DNA from: Alphaproteobacteria bacterium
GTDB taxonomy: Bacteria > Pseudomonadota > Alphaproteobacteria > CACIAM-22H2
DNA: 64,000 bases
NCBI GenBank assembly: GCA_016124335.1
Contig: WGNX01000004.1
Coordinates: 332,418-396,417 of the forward strand
Reading direction: 5' to 3'
Position numbers and translations under genes: made by a program. The notes under the pieces were generated by a model. It saw only the letters and a program-made list of their open reading frames with translations, was not told the origin of the DNA and searched no databases. Positions 1 to 9,878 of the stretch are shown in pieces (position 1 is the first letter of the stretch; the number at the start of each line of letters is the position of its first letter).

Positions 1-538
1 CGAAGACCGCATCTTCCTTCGACCATTCCAGAAGTTCCGCGCGCCGGTCGATCAGGAACTTGACGCCGTCGGGCAGTGCGGTGAACTGGGCAAGCAGGCG
101 GCCGCGCGGCGAATCCATCGATTGGCGCAGCACGCGTTCGGACTTTGCGATCGATTTCGCATCGCCCCCTTCCCACGCTTCCAGGGCCGCGCGGGCGGCC
201 GAAATCGCGGCGGCACGATCAATTTCGGTTTCGGCCGCAAGTAGCCGCATGAAGCGCTTCCGGCCGTCGGAAGACAGGCCCAGATACAGTTGCCCAAGCT
301 CGGCCGCCCGTGCCCGCGCACGCGTTTCGCCACCCCGGCCTTCGAGGCAATCGGCGATGCGCACGCGAAGCGCGCCAAGATCCTCGTCGGGCAAATCAGG
401 ATGCTCGGCCCGCGGCACCCCGACGACAGCGCGCGCACTGGTCGACAGGCCGCGCCAGGCTTCCCTCAGGCGCGCGACGAATTTTTGGCTGGTTCTCGCC
501 TCGGTCATCAAAGACGAGTTTTGCGCGAGCCGGCCCAT
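1..538 (-). CDS. Malonyl-CoA decarboxylase, N-terminal part (cut by window edge)
   Basis: The gene reads leftward and runs off the window at position 1. The family converts malonyl-CoA to acetyl-CoA and CO2. About 179 residues are visible, including GQLYLGLSSDGRKRFMRLLA near residue 82 and KFLIDRRAELLEWSKED at the edge, both typical of the helical N-terminal domain; the catalytic C-terminal domain lies outside. I chose the ATG at 538 because a GGGAG stands upstream of it; the in-frame ATG at 508 has no visible ribosome site. It is not in an obvious operon with the next gene. The family call is confident, the exact start is not. Confidence 0.8.
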   Translation of the reverse strand, partial: MGRLAQNSSLMTEARTSQKFVARLREAWRGLSTSARAVVGVPRAEHPDLPDEDLGALRVRIADCLEGRGGETRARARAAELGQLYLGLSSDGRKRFMRLLAAETEIDRAAAISAARAALEAWEGGDAKSIAKSERVLRQSMDSPRGRLLAQFTALPDGVKFLIDRRAELLEWSKEDAVF

Positions 539-564
539 CTGGGCAAGCTCTCCCGCCTTGCTGT

Positions 565-777
565 CTAATGGAGTTGTCCGAGTGGCGGAATGATGGCGGC
601 CGAACGCAGAATATCCTTAATTTCTTCCCACTGGCCGTCGGGCAGATCGGAAAGGCAGAGTTTTGCCGCGTCCCAGTCGAACGGGCTGTCCGAACTTACG
701 GCGCGCGCCAGCGCACGACAGGCATCGTGTCGTCGACCAAGCACCGCGCGAGCGGCCTGAAGCAGCGGATGTTCCAA
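565..777 (-). CDS. Small hypothetical protein (70 aa)
   Basis: I do not recognise this family. The frame encodes a 70-residue soluble-looking protein with the acidic, tryptophan-containing middle DSPFDWDAAKLCLSDLPDG, and its codons favour G or C in the third position like neighbouring genes. It lies just upstream of the malonyl-CoA decarboxylase gene in the same direction. No clear ribosome site is visible and there is no recognised domain, so it may be a remnant or a chance frame. The flanking 778-950 holds no other frame that I trust. Confidence 0.4.
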   Translation of the reverse strand: MEHPLLQAARAVLGRRHDACRALARAVSSDSPFDWDAAKLCLSDLPDGQWEEIKDILRSAAIIPPLGQLH

Positions 778-950
778 ATCGGGTCCTGCCGGAGATTTAC
801 CGCGCCATTGAAAATGCCTCGAAGCGACGCATCGCGTTCACAATCGGCTTCGACGAAACAAAGATGGACACTCGGCGCCGATTGACAAGCGCATTGTCCC
901 GGCAAGCTGGTGGCATCAGCAATGCGCGCAACGCGTTGCGCGGCGTCTCG

Positions 951-2429
951 TTACCATCGATGGCCGGCGAGCCCGTACAATTCCGCCAGAATCGCAGGAA
1001 ATTGCTCGGGCAGATCGTCCGCGACAAGCCCCGGGCCGAAACGCGCGGCGGCCGCACCGTGGATATTCGCGGCCGCACACGCCGCATCGAATGCCGACAT
1101 CCCTTGCGCGCGCAATCCGGCAATCAGCCCGGCGAGAACGTCGCCGGACCCGGCCGTTGCAAGCCACGGCGGCGCGTTTGCGTTGATCGCCGCGCGACCG
1201 CCCGGCTCGGCAATTGCCGTATCGGCCCCCTTCAAGAGGACGACGGCATTGGCTCGCCCGGCGGCCTGCCGCGCACGCGAAAGCCGATCGCCGGCGATAT
1301 CGGGAAAGAGCCGCGCGAACTCCCCGTCATGCGGCGTGATCACGCAGTCGGCGTTGAGCCGGGCGAACAGATCCGGCGGATCGCCTGAAAAAGCCGACAG
1401 GGCATCCGCGTCGAGAATGCATGCCTTGCGTGCGGCAAGTGCCGCCCGCACCCGCGCGGCGCATGCCGCATCGGCACCATTGCCAGGTCCGAGCAGTACG
1501 ACATTGCGGCGCGGATCGTCGACGACCGCGACGAAATCCGCGAGTGTCGACATCGGGCGCACCATGAGGCTTGCTGGCCCGGCGGAATAGAGCGGCACGG
1601 CCCGAGGATCGGCGGCAATCGTCACGAGCCCGGCGCCGATGCGCGCGGCCGCACGCGCGGCGAGCCGGGCAGCTCCCGTCAGGATCGGTCCGCCGACGAC
1701 AACGGCATGTCCGCGATCGTATTTGTGCCCGTCCGCGGCGGGAACCGGGAAAACATCGATCCAGAGCGCGCGCTCGTTCGCAAAATTCGCAGGTTCGATG
1801 CGGTCGAGAACGGCGCGCGGAATTCCGATATCCGCAAGCACGATTTCCCCGCAAAGACCGCGCCCCGGATAAAGCAGATGGCCCGGCTTCCGTCGAAAGA
1901 ACGTGACGGTGAGTTCCGCACTCGGTGCCGCTCCCATCACCGCCCCGGTATCTCCCGATACACCGCTTGGCACGTCGATCGCGACAACCCTGTGGGTTCC
2001 CATCGCGCCGACGAGTGCAAGTGCCGGCCCGTCGAGCGGCCGGGAGAGCCCCGCGCCGAAAAGGGCATCGACAACCAGTTCGGCACCTGCAAGAAGCGCG
2101 GGCCGCGCCTCCTCGATCCCGCCGTTCCAGCGCGCGGCCATCGCGGCCGCATCGCCACGCAGCGCTGCACGATCACCAAGCAAACCGACGCGCACGTTCC
2201 ATCCGGCATCATGCAGATGTCGTGCGACGACGAAACCGTCCCCGCCGTTGTTGCCCGGCCCGCAGACGACCGTAAGCGCGCAGCGCGCGAACCGGGCCTG
2301 GATTTCGCGGGCAACCGCAGCACCGGCCGCCTCCATCAGGTCGATGCCGGGGATGCCGCTTTCGATTGCGGCGCGATCGGCGCGCGCCATCTCGGCACAG
2401 GTCAGCAAGGCTTGATCGGCACACCGCAT
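951..2429 (-). CDS. nnrD: Bifunctional NAD(P)H-hydrate epimerase / ADP-dependent NAD(P)H-hydrate dehydratase
   Basis: Repairs damaged nicotinamide cofactors: the N-terminal epimerase (about residues 1-210) interconverts R- and S-NAD(P)HX, and the C-terminal ribokinase-like dehydratase (about 225-492) restores NAD(P)H using ADP. Seen directly: GPGNNGGDGFVVARHLHDA in the epimerase, and ITPHDGEFARLF and ATAGSGDVLAGLIAG in the dehydratase. At 492 residues it has the usual length of the fused form. The ATG at 2429 was preferred because it starts just before the conserved ALLTCAEMARADRAAI; an ATG four codons upstream (2441) is also possible. It is divergent from the DUF1194 gene with a gap of about 40 bp. 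Gene symbol follows the E. coli fused protein (nnr/nnrD). Confidence 0.93.
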   Translation of the reverse strand: MRCADQALLTCAEMARADRAAIESGIPGIDLMEAAGAAVAREIQARFARCALTVVCGPGNNGGDGFVVARHLHDAGWNVRVGLLGDRAALRGDAAAMAARWNGGIEEARPALLAGAELVVDALFGAGLSRPLDGPALALVGAMGTHRVVAIDVPSGVSGDTGAVMGAAPSAELTVTFFRRKPGHLLYPGRGLCGEIVLADIGIPRAVLDRIEPANFANERALWIDVFPVPAADGHKYDRGHAVVVGGPILTGAARLAARAAARIGAGLVTIAADPRAVPLYSAGPASLMVRPMSTLADFVAVVDDPRRNVVLLGPGNGADAACAARVRAALAARKACILDADALSAFSGDPPDLFARLNADCVITPHDGEFARLFPDIAGDRLSRARQAAGRANAVVLLKGADTAIAEPGGRAAINANAPPWLATAGSGDVLAGLIAGLRAQGMSAFDAACAAANIHGAAAARFGPGLVADDLPEQFPAILAELYGLAGHRW

Positions 2430-2470
2430 GATCGCAATCATGCCACAATGCGCGTGCAGATCGGGAACCC

Positions 2471-3148
2471 ATGTTGGAACGCCGGAAATTTCTCTTCGCA
2501 GGCGGCGCATTCGCCGCAACCGCCGCACGAACCGGCGATCCCGTCGACGCGGCGATCGTCCTGGCCGTGGATTCGTCGAGTTCGGTCGATATGGACGAAT
2601 TCTATCTCCAGATGGAAGGCTATGCCGCCGCGATGCGCCATCCGGCACTGGGCGAAGCGATCGCCGCCGGTCGCATCGGGGCGGTCGCCCTGCATTTTTT
2701 CGAGTTCGCCGACGCAAAGACCCGCGTCGTCAATCTCGAATGGCGCCGCCTGGCGGGCGCGAACGACCTCGAGGCCTATGCCAGGGAACTCGAAACGGCC
2801 CCTCGCCTCATCGTCGGTGGAACGACGGCGATCGGCGATGCGATCGACTTCGCCCAATCCGCACTTGAGGCCTGCCCGTTTCCTGCGGTGCGCGAAGTGA
2901 TCGACGTATCGGGCGACGGTGCATCCAACGCGGGGCGCGCGCTTGCCGACGCGAGGGCGGATGCGCTGGCGACGGGGATCACGATCAACGGCCTCCCGAT
3001 CCTGAACGAGGAGGCAGGGCTCGAGGCCTTTTACCGGACGCAGGTTATCGGCGGGCCCGGCGCCTTCTGCATTCCCGCGCGCGACTATCGGGATTTCCGG
3101 GAAGCGATCCGCGACAAGCTCGTTCGAGAAATCAGTCTCGTCGCCTAG
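2471..3148 (+). CDS. DUF1194 family protein (von Willebrand A-like), exported
   Basis: A 225-residue protein of the DUF1194 family, which has a von Willebrand factor A-like fold. The metal-site motif DSSSS is at residues 34-38, and the family signatures VIDVSGDGASNAG, ITINGLPIL and VIGGPGAF follow. The N-terminus ERRKFLFAGGAFAATAA carries paired arginines before a short hydrophobic stretch, which suggests Tat export to the periplasm. GGGAA sits just before the ATG. The stop codon overlaps that of the convergent pentapeptide gene in a shared CTAG. The molecular role of the family is not known. Confidence 0.88.
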   Translation: MLERRKFLFAGGAFAATAARTGDPVDAAIVLAVDSSSSVDMDEFYLQMEGYAAAMRHPALGEAIAAGRIGAVALHFFEFADAKTRVVNLEWRRLAGANDLEAYARELETAPRLIVGGTTAIGDAIDFAQSALEACPFPAVREVIDVSGDGASNAGRALADARADALATGITINGLPILNEEAGLEAFYRTQVIGGPGAFCIPARDYRDFREAIRDKLVREISLVA

Positions 3149-4473
3149 CGTCCAAGCGCACCACGGAAGTCGGCACCCTCCGTCGTCGCGTCGCGCAGAT
3201 CGGCACCGGTCATGTCGGCGTCGGTCAGCTTCGCGTCGGTCAGGTTCGCCTCGCGCAAATCGCTGGCCCGCAAAATCGTTTCCGACAGATCGGATTCAGT
3301 CAGGTTGGCGCCGCGCAGATCGACGCGATGAAGCTGCGCGCCGCGAAGGCGTGTCGGCCACCGCCCCGTCGCCGTCGTCGGCAGAGGCATCGGCGAAAGA
3401 TCGGCATTCGCCAGGTTCGCGCCATTGAGGATGGCCTTGTCGAGGGTGGCGCCGCGAAGATCGGCACCGCTCAGATCGGCGCCGGTCAGGTTCGCTCCGG
3501 TCATGTCGGTCATCTGGAATTTCGCATCGCTCAATTTTGCCTCGATGAGCGTCGTACGCTTGAGACGCGCGGCCGAGAAGTTGACGGCGGGCGCATCGAG
3601 ACCGGAGAGATCGATCGCGTCGAGCGTGGCCTGCGCGCCCTGCTGTCCGGCACTCTGCAGCCACAGGAAATGCCGCTGGATCATTTCGGCGACGGGCACG
3701 TCGAGCGATTCGATCGACTTGGGAAGGATCGCCTTGGAAAGGTCGACTTTCTCGAAGTCCTTCTTCGTGAACTGGGCGGCGGTCAGATCGGCGCCTTCCA
3801 GATTCGTGTTGTAAAGGAACGCACCGGCCAGAACGGCACCCTGAAGCAGGCAGTGCGAAAGATTTGTCTCGGTCAGGTCCGCCCCGCTCAGCACGACGCC
3901 CGACAGATCGGAATAGGACAGGTCCGCGCCTGCCAGGTTGGCGTTTCGCATGATGCAGTTGGTCAGGTCCGTCCGCCGGCCGAAGGCCCGGGCGACCTTC
4001 GCTTCGGTCAGGTTCGCGCGCGCAAAGGAGGCGTCGTCGATCTCGGCGGAGCGTTGGGTCGCCTTGGCGAAGTCGAAGTTTCCGTTCTCGTCGGGGACGA
4101 TGATGAACCCGTCGCGGATGTCGGCCTGCCTCAGCATCGCGCCCTCAAGATTGGCGCCGCGCATCGAAACGCCGCGCAGATCGGCGCGCGTCAGATCGCA
4201 GCCCTTCAGGTTCGCGCGCGTCAGGTCGGCGCCGAAGAAGTTGGCGCGCTCGAGTTTGGCGCCCGCGAAATTCGCCTCGGCAAGCCGCGAGCCGACGAAC
4301 TCCGCTTCGGAAAGCGGGTTCGCGCCGAACGTCAGTCGTTCGAGCGTATGGAACGGAAACGCAAGACGTTTGCCGCCGGTCTGCTTGGCCAGCATGCGGC
4401 CGTGGAGCGCGATCGCCTTTTCGAGATCGAGTTGCGCGATTTTCGGATACGAAGGTGCCTTGGGCGGCGGCAT
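3145..4473 (-). CDS. Pentapeptide-repeat protein A (442 aa)
   Basis: Two long blocks of A(D/N)LXX pentapeptide repeats (about residues 48-250 and 286-440) predict a right-handed quadrilateral beta-helix. The blocks are split by a helical linker, RHFLWLQSAGQQGAQATLD at about 267-285; a GGKR motif sits near residue 33. The same architecture, including the linker and a late insertion (PMPLPTTATGRWPTRL here), occurs in the protein at 8062-9300, so the two are paralogues. There is no signal peptide, so it is probably cytoplasmic. The ATG at 4473 is the first one past the tRNA-His gene; the open frame continues upstream through that tRNA and cannot be the true start. Function unknown. Confidence 0.88.
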   Translation of the reverse strand: MPPPKAPSYPKIAQLDLEKAIALHGRMLAKQTGGKRLAFPFHTLERLTFGANPLSEAEFVGSRLAEANFAGAKLERANFFGADLTRANLKGCDLTRADLRGVSMRGANLEGAMLRQADIRDGFIIVPDENGNFDFAKATQRSAEIDDASFARANLTEAKVARAFGRRTDLTNCIMRNANLAGADLSYSDLSGVVLSGADLTETNLSHCLLQGAVLAGAFLYNTNLEGADLTAAQFTKKDFEKVDLSKAILPKSIESLDVPVAEMIQRHFLWLQSAGQQGAQATLDAIDLSGLDAPAVNFSAARLKRTTLIEAKLSDAKFQMTDMTGANLTGADLSGADLRGATLDKAILNGANLANADLSPMPLPTTATGRWPTRLRGAQLHRVDLRGANLTESDLSETILRASDLREANLTDAKLTDADMTGADLRDATTEGADFRGALGR

Positions 4474-4520
4474 GGTGGGCACTGTACGCAATCGAGACGC
4501 GCAAGGCCAAATACAGGGGC

Positions 4521-4597
4521 TGGGGCGACCGACGGGGCTCGAACCCGCGACAACCCGGACCACAACCGGGTGCTCTACCAGCTGAGCTACGGCCGCC
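4521..4597 (-). tRNA. tRNA-His (GTG anticodon)
   Basis: The minus strand folds into a complete cloverleaf: acceptor arms GCGGCCG and CGGTCGC, D-arm with TAGCTCAGCTGGTAGAGC, anticodon loop TTGTGGT between CCCGG and CCGGG, and T-loop TTCGAGC. The extra 5' G at 4597 faces discriminator C at 4524, the identity pair of bacterial tRNA-His, and CCA (4523-4521) is encoded. It lies between pentapeptide gene A and the divergent aminotransferase. Confidence 0.97.
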
Positions 4598-4737
4598 ACA
4601 GCCGCGCAGGCTTTTACACGCCCCGCCCGGCCCGGGCAAGCGTGGGACAGGGCCTCTTTGCGCCAGGGGGTTACACGTGCTACCTCGTCCGGCCTAGGCG
4701 GCGGCACCTGAGCGCCGCGCCAGCGGGGAGCACGCCA

Positions 4738-5934
4738 ATGACCAACTTACTTGCCGAGCGGATGGGCCGCCTTGGCACGGAGACCGCCTTCGAAGTCCTC
4801 GCCCGCGCCAAAGCGCTGGAAGCCAAGGGCAAGTCGATCGTCAGCCTCAGCATCGGCCAGCCCGATTTCCGCACGCCCGACCATATCGTCGAGGCCGCGA
4901 TCAAGGCCCTGCGCGACGGCCACCACGGCTATACGCCTGCAAACGGCATTCTGCCCCTGCGCGAGGCGGTCGTGCGCGACCTGCATCGCCGTCTGGGCGC
5001 CAAGGTCGACCCCGGCCAGGTGCTGATCGTGCCCGGCGGCAAGGTCACGATGTTCTTCGCGATCATGATGTACGGCGAGCCCGGCGCGGAGATCGTCTAC
5101 CCGAACCCCGGCTTCCCGATCTACGAAAGCGTCATCCGGTTTTCGGGCGCGACCGAAGTGCCGCTGCCGCTTCTCGAAAAAAACGGCTTCGCCTTCGATG
5201 CCGACGACGTGCTTGCGCGGGTGAACGAGCGCACGCGCCTCATCATCCTGAATTCACCCGCCAATCCGACCGGTGGCGTCACGCCGAAAGACCAGGTCGA
5301 CAAGCTCGTGAAGGGCCTTCAGAAATTCCCGAAGGCCGCGATCATGTCCGACGAGATCTACGGCCAGATGACGTACGACGGGCGGCCGCATGTCTCGTTG
5401 CTGAACTATCCGGAAATCGCCGATCGCCTGATTCTTCTCGACGGCTGGTCGAAAACCTACGCGATGACCGGTTGGCGGCTGGGCTACTCGATCTGGCCGA
5501 AGGACGTCTTCCCGCACGCCGAACGGCTTGCCATCAACTGCCACAGCTGCGTCAACGCAGCGTCCCAGTTCGCGGGCATCGCCGCACTCGACGGGCCGCA
5601 GGACGCCGTCACGAAGATGGTGGCGGCATTCGCCGAACGTCGGCGCGTGATCGTCGACGAACTGAACGCCGTGCCCGGCTTCCGCTGCGTCGAGCCGGGC
5701 GGCGCGTTCTACGCCTTCCCGAACATCGAAGGAAGCGGCTATTCGAGCCGGCAGATGGAAAGTCTTCTGCTCGAGGAAGCCGGTGTCGCAGTGCTGTCCG
5801 GAACGGCGTTCGGAAAATACGGCAACGGCTATCTCCGGTTTTCCTACGCCAATTCGATTGAGAATATCCGCCTTGCGATGGACAAAATTCGCAAGACATT
5901 GGCGGCCAATCCTGCGCCAAAAGCTGCTCAATGA
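4738..5934 (+). CDS. PLP-dependent aminotransferase, class I/II (aspartate aminotransferase-like)
   Basis: A 398-residue fold-type I aminotransferase. Visible signatures are SLSIGQPDFRTPDH near residue 35, LNSPANPTGG near 171, SDEIYGQM near 204, and the PLP-lysine motif GWSKTYAMTGWRLGY with K239; LRFSYANS near the C-terminus supplies the substrate-carboxylate arginine. It transfers amino groups between an amino acid and a 2-oxo acid in the cytoplasm; the exact donor cannot be told from the motifs. The ATG at 4738 follows GGGGAG at good spacing. It sits just upstream of the glnB-glnA operon but is separated from it by a promoter region. Confidence 0.92.
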   Translation: MTNLLAERMGRLGTETAFEVLARAKALEAKGKSIVSLSIGQPDFRTPDHIVEAAIKALRDGHHGYTPANGILPLREAVVRDLHRRLGAKVDPGQVLIVPGGKVTMFFAIMMYGEPGAEIVYPNPGFPIYESVIRFSGATEVPLPLLEKNGFAFDADDVLARVNERTRLIILNSPANPTGGVTPKDQVDKLVKGLQKFPKAAIMSDEIYGQMTYDGRPHVSLLNYPEIADRLILLDGWSKTYAMTGWRLGYSIWPKDVFPHAERLAINCHSCVNAASQFAGIAALDGPQDAVTKMVAAFAERRRVIVDELNAVPGFRCVEPGGAFYAFPNIEGSGYSSRQMESLLLEEAGVAVLSGTAFGKYGNGYLRFSYANSIENIRLAMDKIRKTLAANPAPKAAQ

Positions 5935-6011
5935 CTATGCAATCAGATCAAAAATCGTGCAAAAAACTGCCTCTCCGACGGGCGAATCAACAAGCCGCGC
6001 GACAGGCCTGC

Positions 6012-6027
6012 TGGCATGACCCGTGCT
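6012..6027 (+). promoter_or_regulatory. Sigma-54-type promoter of glnB-glnA
   Basis: TGGCATGACCCGTGCT matches the -24/-12 consensus TGGCAYR-N4-TTGCW at all but one position, with the GG and GC elements correctly spaced. It lies about 65 bp before the glnB ATG. Transcription of glnB-glnA from a sigma-54 promoter activated by NtrC under nitrogen limitation is known in alphaproteobacteria. I could not make out a convincing NtrC box upstream. Confidence 0.7.
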
Positions 6028-6052
6028 TCATAAGGCGATCCTATGCCCGTGA

Positions 6053-6430
<378 letters not shown>

Positions 6431-6500
6431 TCCGTTCGCCCGAGCGATCAACCGATTCAACCCACCCGTCAGTCAGCGGGTCAACCACAGGAAAAAGGCT

Positions 6501-7910
6501 ATGTCGGATCCCAAGACCGTACTGAAGAAGATCAAGGAAAACGGCTGCAAGTACGTTGACCTGCGCTTTACAGATCCGCGCGGCAAGTTGCAGCACCTCG
6601 CCCATGCGGTCGAGACGATCACCGAGGAGACCTTCGAGGAAGGCCTCATGTTCGACGGTTCGTCGATCGCGGGCTGGAAGGCGATCAACGAATCCGACAT
6701 GACGCTGATCCCCGACGCGACGACGGCCGTCATGGACCCGTTCGCCGCACAGCCGTCGATGACGATCATGTGCGACATTTACGAGCCGGGCACGGGTCAG
6801 CCGTACAACCGCGATCCGCGCGGCATCGCCAAGAAGGCCGAAGCCTACGTCAAGGAATCCGGCATCGGCGACACGGCGTTCTTCGGCCCCGAAATCGAAT
6901 TCTTCGTGTTCGACGACGTCCGCTTCAAGGTGTCGATGAACAAGACGTCGATCGAGATCGACAGCGAGGAAGGCCCCTACGTCACCGACAAGAAGTATCC
7001 CGATGGCAATCTCGGCCATCGCCCGCCGATCAAGGGCGGCTACTTCCCCGTCCCGCCGGTCGACCAGGCATCCGACCTGCGCGCCGAGATGCTGACGATC
7101 ATGAAGGACATGGGCCTCGACATCGAGAAGCACCACCACGAAGTGGCGCCCTCACAGCACGAGCTGGGCAGCAAGTTCTCGACCATGGTGAAGGCCGCCG
7201 ACGGCTGCCAGATCTACAAGTACGTCGTCCACAATGTCGCCGCCCAGTACGGCAAGACGGCCACGTTCATGCCCAAGCCCATCAAGGGCGACAACGGTTC
7301 GGGCATGCACGTCCACCAGTCGATCTGGAAGAAGGGCAAGCCGCTCTTCGCCGGCAACGGCTACGCCGACCTTTCGGAAACGGCGCTCTTCTATATCGGC
7401 GGCATCATCAAGCACGCCAAGGCGATCAACGCGTTCACCAACGCGTCGACCAACTCGTACAAGCGCCTGATCCCGGGCTTCGAAGCGCCCGTGCTGCTCG
7501 CCTATTCGGCGCGCAACCGCTCGGCGTCGTGCCGCATTCCGTTCGGCACCGGCCCGAAGGCCAAGCGCGTCGAAGTCCGCTTCCCCGATCCGTCGGCCAA
7601 TCCGTATCTCGGCTTCGCCGCGATGCTGATGGCCGGTCTCGATGGCATCAAGAACAAGATCCATCCGGGCGAAGCCATGGACAAGAACCTGTACGACCTG
7701 CCGCCGGCCGAACTGAAGAAGGTTCCGACGGTGTGCGGCTCGCTGCGCGAGGCGCTGGGCGCGCTCGACAAGGGACGCAACTTCCTGAAGGCGGGCGGGG
7801 TCTTCACCGACGACTTCATCGACGCCTACATGGAACTGAAGTGGGAAGAAGTGTACAACTTCGAGCACACGCCGCACCCGGTCGAGTTCCAGATGTACTA
7901 TTCGGTGTAA
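6501..7910 (+). CDS. glnA: Glutamine synthetase, type I
   Basis: A 469-residue dodecameric GSI that makes glutamine from glutamate, ammonia and ATP. Seen: [18 protein letters not shown], the metal/ATP region [13 protein letters not shown], the glutamate-binding region [23 protein letters not shown], and the adenylylation site KNLYDLP with Y398, which marks the GSI-beta class regulated by adenylyltransferase GlnE under PII control. It is the second gene of the glnB-glnA operon; AGGAAAAAGGCT precedes the ATG, and a strong terminator hairpin follows at 7938. Confidence 0.98.
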   Translation: MSDPKTVLKKIKENGCKYVDLRFTDPRGKLQHLAHAVETITEETFEEGLMFDGSSIAGWKAINESDMTLIPDATTAVMDPFAAQPSMTIMCDIYEPGTGQPYNRDPRGIAKKAEAYVKESGIGDTAFFGPEIEFFVFDDVRFKVSMNKTSIEIDSEEGPYVTDKKYPDGNLGHRPPIKGGYFPVPPVDQASDLRAEMLTIMKDMGLDIEKHHHEVAPSQHELGSKFSTMVKAADGCQIYKYVVHNVAAQYGKTATFMPKPIKGDNGSGMHVHQSIWKKGKPLFAGNGYADLSETALFYIGGIIKHAKAINAFTNASTNSYKRLIPGFEAPVLLAYSARNRSASCRIPFGTGPKAKRVEVRFPDPSANPYLGFAAMLMAGLDGIKNKIHPGEAMDKNLYDLPPAELKKVPTVCGSLREALGALDKGRNFLKAGGVFTDDFIDAYMELKWEEVYNFEHTPHPVEFQMYYSV

Positions 7911-7937
7911 GCCGGTCGACCCGGATTGCACACGCGG

Positions 7938-7963
7938 ACGGCCCCGGAGAAATCCGGGGCCGT
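7938..7963 (+). terminator. Terminator hairpin after glnA
   Basis: A perfect 11-bp stem (ACGGCCCCGGA with its complement) closed by a GAAA tetraloop lies 28 bp after the glnA stop. The following tract TCCGCTTTC is only moderately T-rich. Confidence 0.8.
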
Positions 7964-8061
7964 TCCGCTTTCAGCGCCCTCTAATCTCAGGAATTTCTCG
8001 ACTCGCGGAGCGCATCGGCCGGCGGTAAGATCGTCCCGAAAAGGATTGGTTTATCTCCAGA

Positions 8062-9300
8062 ATGGAAACCGCAAGCGCACAACCTGAATTTGATGCGGCA
8101 TTGAGCGCCCACCTTGCCTACTTGATGGGGAAGTCGGGCGGCAAGCGCATGGACATGCGCGGCACCGACTTCGGTCCCGTCGACGGGCGCGGACGGAACC
8201 TTTCCTGCGCGATTCTCGCGGCCACCAATTTCGTCGGCGCGTTGCTGCTCGATTGCGACCTGTCGATGGCGGATATCTTCACCGCCGATTTCCGCGATGC
8301 CGACCTTTCCGGCGCGAACCTCCGGCGCATCGATGCGCGTGGCGCCACGTTCGACGGCGCGCGCCTGCGTGATTGCGATCTGCGCGAGGCGGATTTCCGC
8401 CCGGGCCAGACGATGTCGTTCGTCGACGGCAGCAAGCGCGGCAGCGAAAAGAGCGCCAGCTTCCGCGACGCCAATCTCGAGAAGGCCCAGCTAAAGGGGG
8501 CCAACCTCGAAAAGGCCGACATGGCGGGCGCTTCATTGCGCGGTGCGGGGCTCGAAGGCGTCGAACTGGGGGCGGCGAACCTGAAGAACGTCGACCTGTC
8601 GGGTGCGAACCTCGAAGGCGCGAAGCTCAAGGATGCGGTGCTTGACGGCGCCAAGCTGCGCGGTGCCGCCATCAAGGGCTGCGACCTGCGCGGGGCGCGC
8701 ATGCGCGGGGTCGATCTCGACGGTCTCGATCTGCGCACCGTCCAGCTCGAAGGCGCGGTCTTCGATCCGCCGGACAAACCGCCCGAAGAGAAACCGAACG
8801 TCAGGCTGCTCCTGGAAGAGCACAAGCGCTGGGTCGAAAGCGGCGGTGCGGCCGGCTCGCGCGCCGTGCTCGACGACCGCGATCTTTCGGGCATGGATCT
8901 GCGCGGTCTCGACCTGTCGGCCGCGTCGTTCAACCGGGCCAATCTTGCGCGCGCCGATCTGGGCCGCGCGCAACTGCGCCTTGCGAGCCTCATGCAGGCG
9001 AACCTGACGGATGCCGACATGACGGAAGCCGATCTGTCCGGTGCGGTGATGGTCGGTGCGGTGTTGCGCCGCGCCGCGCTCAACAAGGCGCGCATGACGC
9101 CCATCGACCTGAAGGACGCGTCCGGCAAGCCGTCGGGCCGGAAATTTCCGACGAACCTTTCCAATGCCGTCGTCGCGCACGCGAAATTCGACGGGGCCGA
9201 CATGCGCGGCGCGGTGCTGCGCGGAGCGGACATTACGCGCGCCACCTTCGTCGACGCGCAGGTCGAAGGCATCGACCTCTACGGCGTTCGCAAGCTCTAG
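8062..9300 (+). CDS. Pentapeptide-repeat protein B (412 aa)
   Basis: A paralogue of the protein at 3145-4473. It has a short N-terminus with HLAYLMGKSGGKRMDMRGTD, a first pentapeptide block (about residues 32-235), the linker HKRWVESGGAAGSRAVLD at 254-271, a second block (272-355), an insertion around KPSGRKFPTNLSNAVV, and a last short block. No signal peptide or membrane segment. The beta-helix fold is clear from the A(D/N)LXX periodicity; a biochemical role is not. The ribosome site is weak. It follows the glnA terminator and is probably transcribed with the next gene (25-bp gap). Confidence 0.87.
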   Translation: METASAQPEFDAALSAHLAYLMGKSGGKRMDMRGTDFGPVDGRGRNLSCAILAATNFVGALLLDCDLSMADIFTADFRDADLSGANLRRIDARGATFDGARLRDCDLREADFRPGQTMSFVDGSKRGSEKSASFRDANLEKAQLKGANLEKADMAGASLRGAGLEGVELGAANLKNVDLSGANLEGAKLKDAVLDGAKLRGAAIKGCDLRGARMRGVDLDGLDLRTVQLEGAVFDPPDKPPEEKPNVRLLLEEHKRWVESGGAAGSRAVLDDRDLSGMDLRGLDLSAASFNRANLARADLGRAQLRLASLMQANLTDADMTEADLSGAVMVGAVLRRAALNKARMTPIDLKDASGKPSGRKFPTNLSNAVVAHAKFDGADMRGAVLRGADITRATFVDAQVEGIDLYGVRKL

Positions 9301-9325
9301 CGGCACATAGTTCGGGAACGAAACG

Positions 9326-9823
9326 ATGCCGCACACACGCGAGAGCCTGATCGCGATCCTCGACGAGCTTGCGATCAAGACGACGACGGTCGACCACGAA
9401 CCCGCATTCACGGTCGACGACGTGTTGCGCATGCACGATGCGATTCCGGCCGGGGTCAACGTCAAGAACCTGTTCCTCAAGGATGCCAAAGGCGCGCTGT
9501 GGCTGGTCAGTGCGCCGTTCGAACGCACGATCGACCTCAAGGCCTTGCCCAACCGCATCGGCTGCAAGCGCGTGTCGTTCGGCTCCCCCGCCCTGCTGAT
9601 GGAAACGCTCGGCGTGATCCCGGGCGCGGTCACGCCGTTTGCGCCGGTCAACGATACGGCCAGGCGGGTGCGCGTCGTGCTTGATGCCGAGATGATGCGC
9701 GCCGAGACGCTCAACGCGCATCCGCTGGTGAATACCGCCACGACCAATATCCGTACGGCCGACCTGCTGCGCTTCCTGCGCCATGTCCATGACGACCCGC
9801 TGGTCGCCGAACTCGGCGACTGA
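9326..9823 (+). CDS. YbaK/ProX-type aminoacyl-tRNA deacylase
   Basis: A 165-residue free-standing editing-domain protein of the ProX/PrdX branch. Homologues hydrolyse mischarged tRNA (for example Ala-tRNA-Pro) in trans. Recognisable parts are TTVDHEPAFTVDDVLRMHD, the core VKNLFLKDAKGALWLVSAP, and the pocket segment GVIPGAVTPFAPVND. It is downstream of pentapeptide gene B, and a promoter for the following transporter begins at its stop codon. Confidence 0.88.
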   Translation: MPHTRESLIAILDELAIKTTTVDHEPAFTVDDVLRMHDAIPAGVNVKNLFLKDAKGALWLVSAPFERTIDLKALPNRIGCKRVSFGSPALLMETLGVIPGAVTPFAPVNDTARRVRVVLDAEMMRAETLNAHPLVNTATTNIRTADLLRFLRHVHDDPLVAELGD

Positions 9824-9847
9824 CGGCGCCCGGAATCCCGGTATAAT
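9820..9847 (+). promoter_or_regulatory. Sigma-70-type promoter for the MFS gene at 9879
   Basis: CTGACG (9820-9825), a 16-bp spacer and a consensus TATAAT (9842-9847). The start codon of the transporter gene follows 32 bp later, behind GGGAGA. Confidence 0.6.
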
Positions 9848-9878
9848 CCGCGCCAACGATTCCGGGAGATCCGCCGCA

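Noticed and set aside
571-600. A string resembling the 5' end of tRNA-Ser (GGAGTTGTCCGAGTGG)
   Set aside because: No anticodon arm, long variable arm or T-loop follows; it is chance similarity within a possible coding frame.
3328-4737. A long rightward frame that would extend the aminotransferase over the pentapeptide gene and the tRNA
   Set aside because: It would read through the antisense of a clear gene and a tRNA. The aminotransferase has a good ATG with GGGGAG at 4738.
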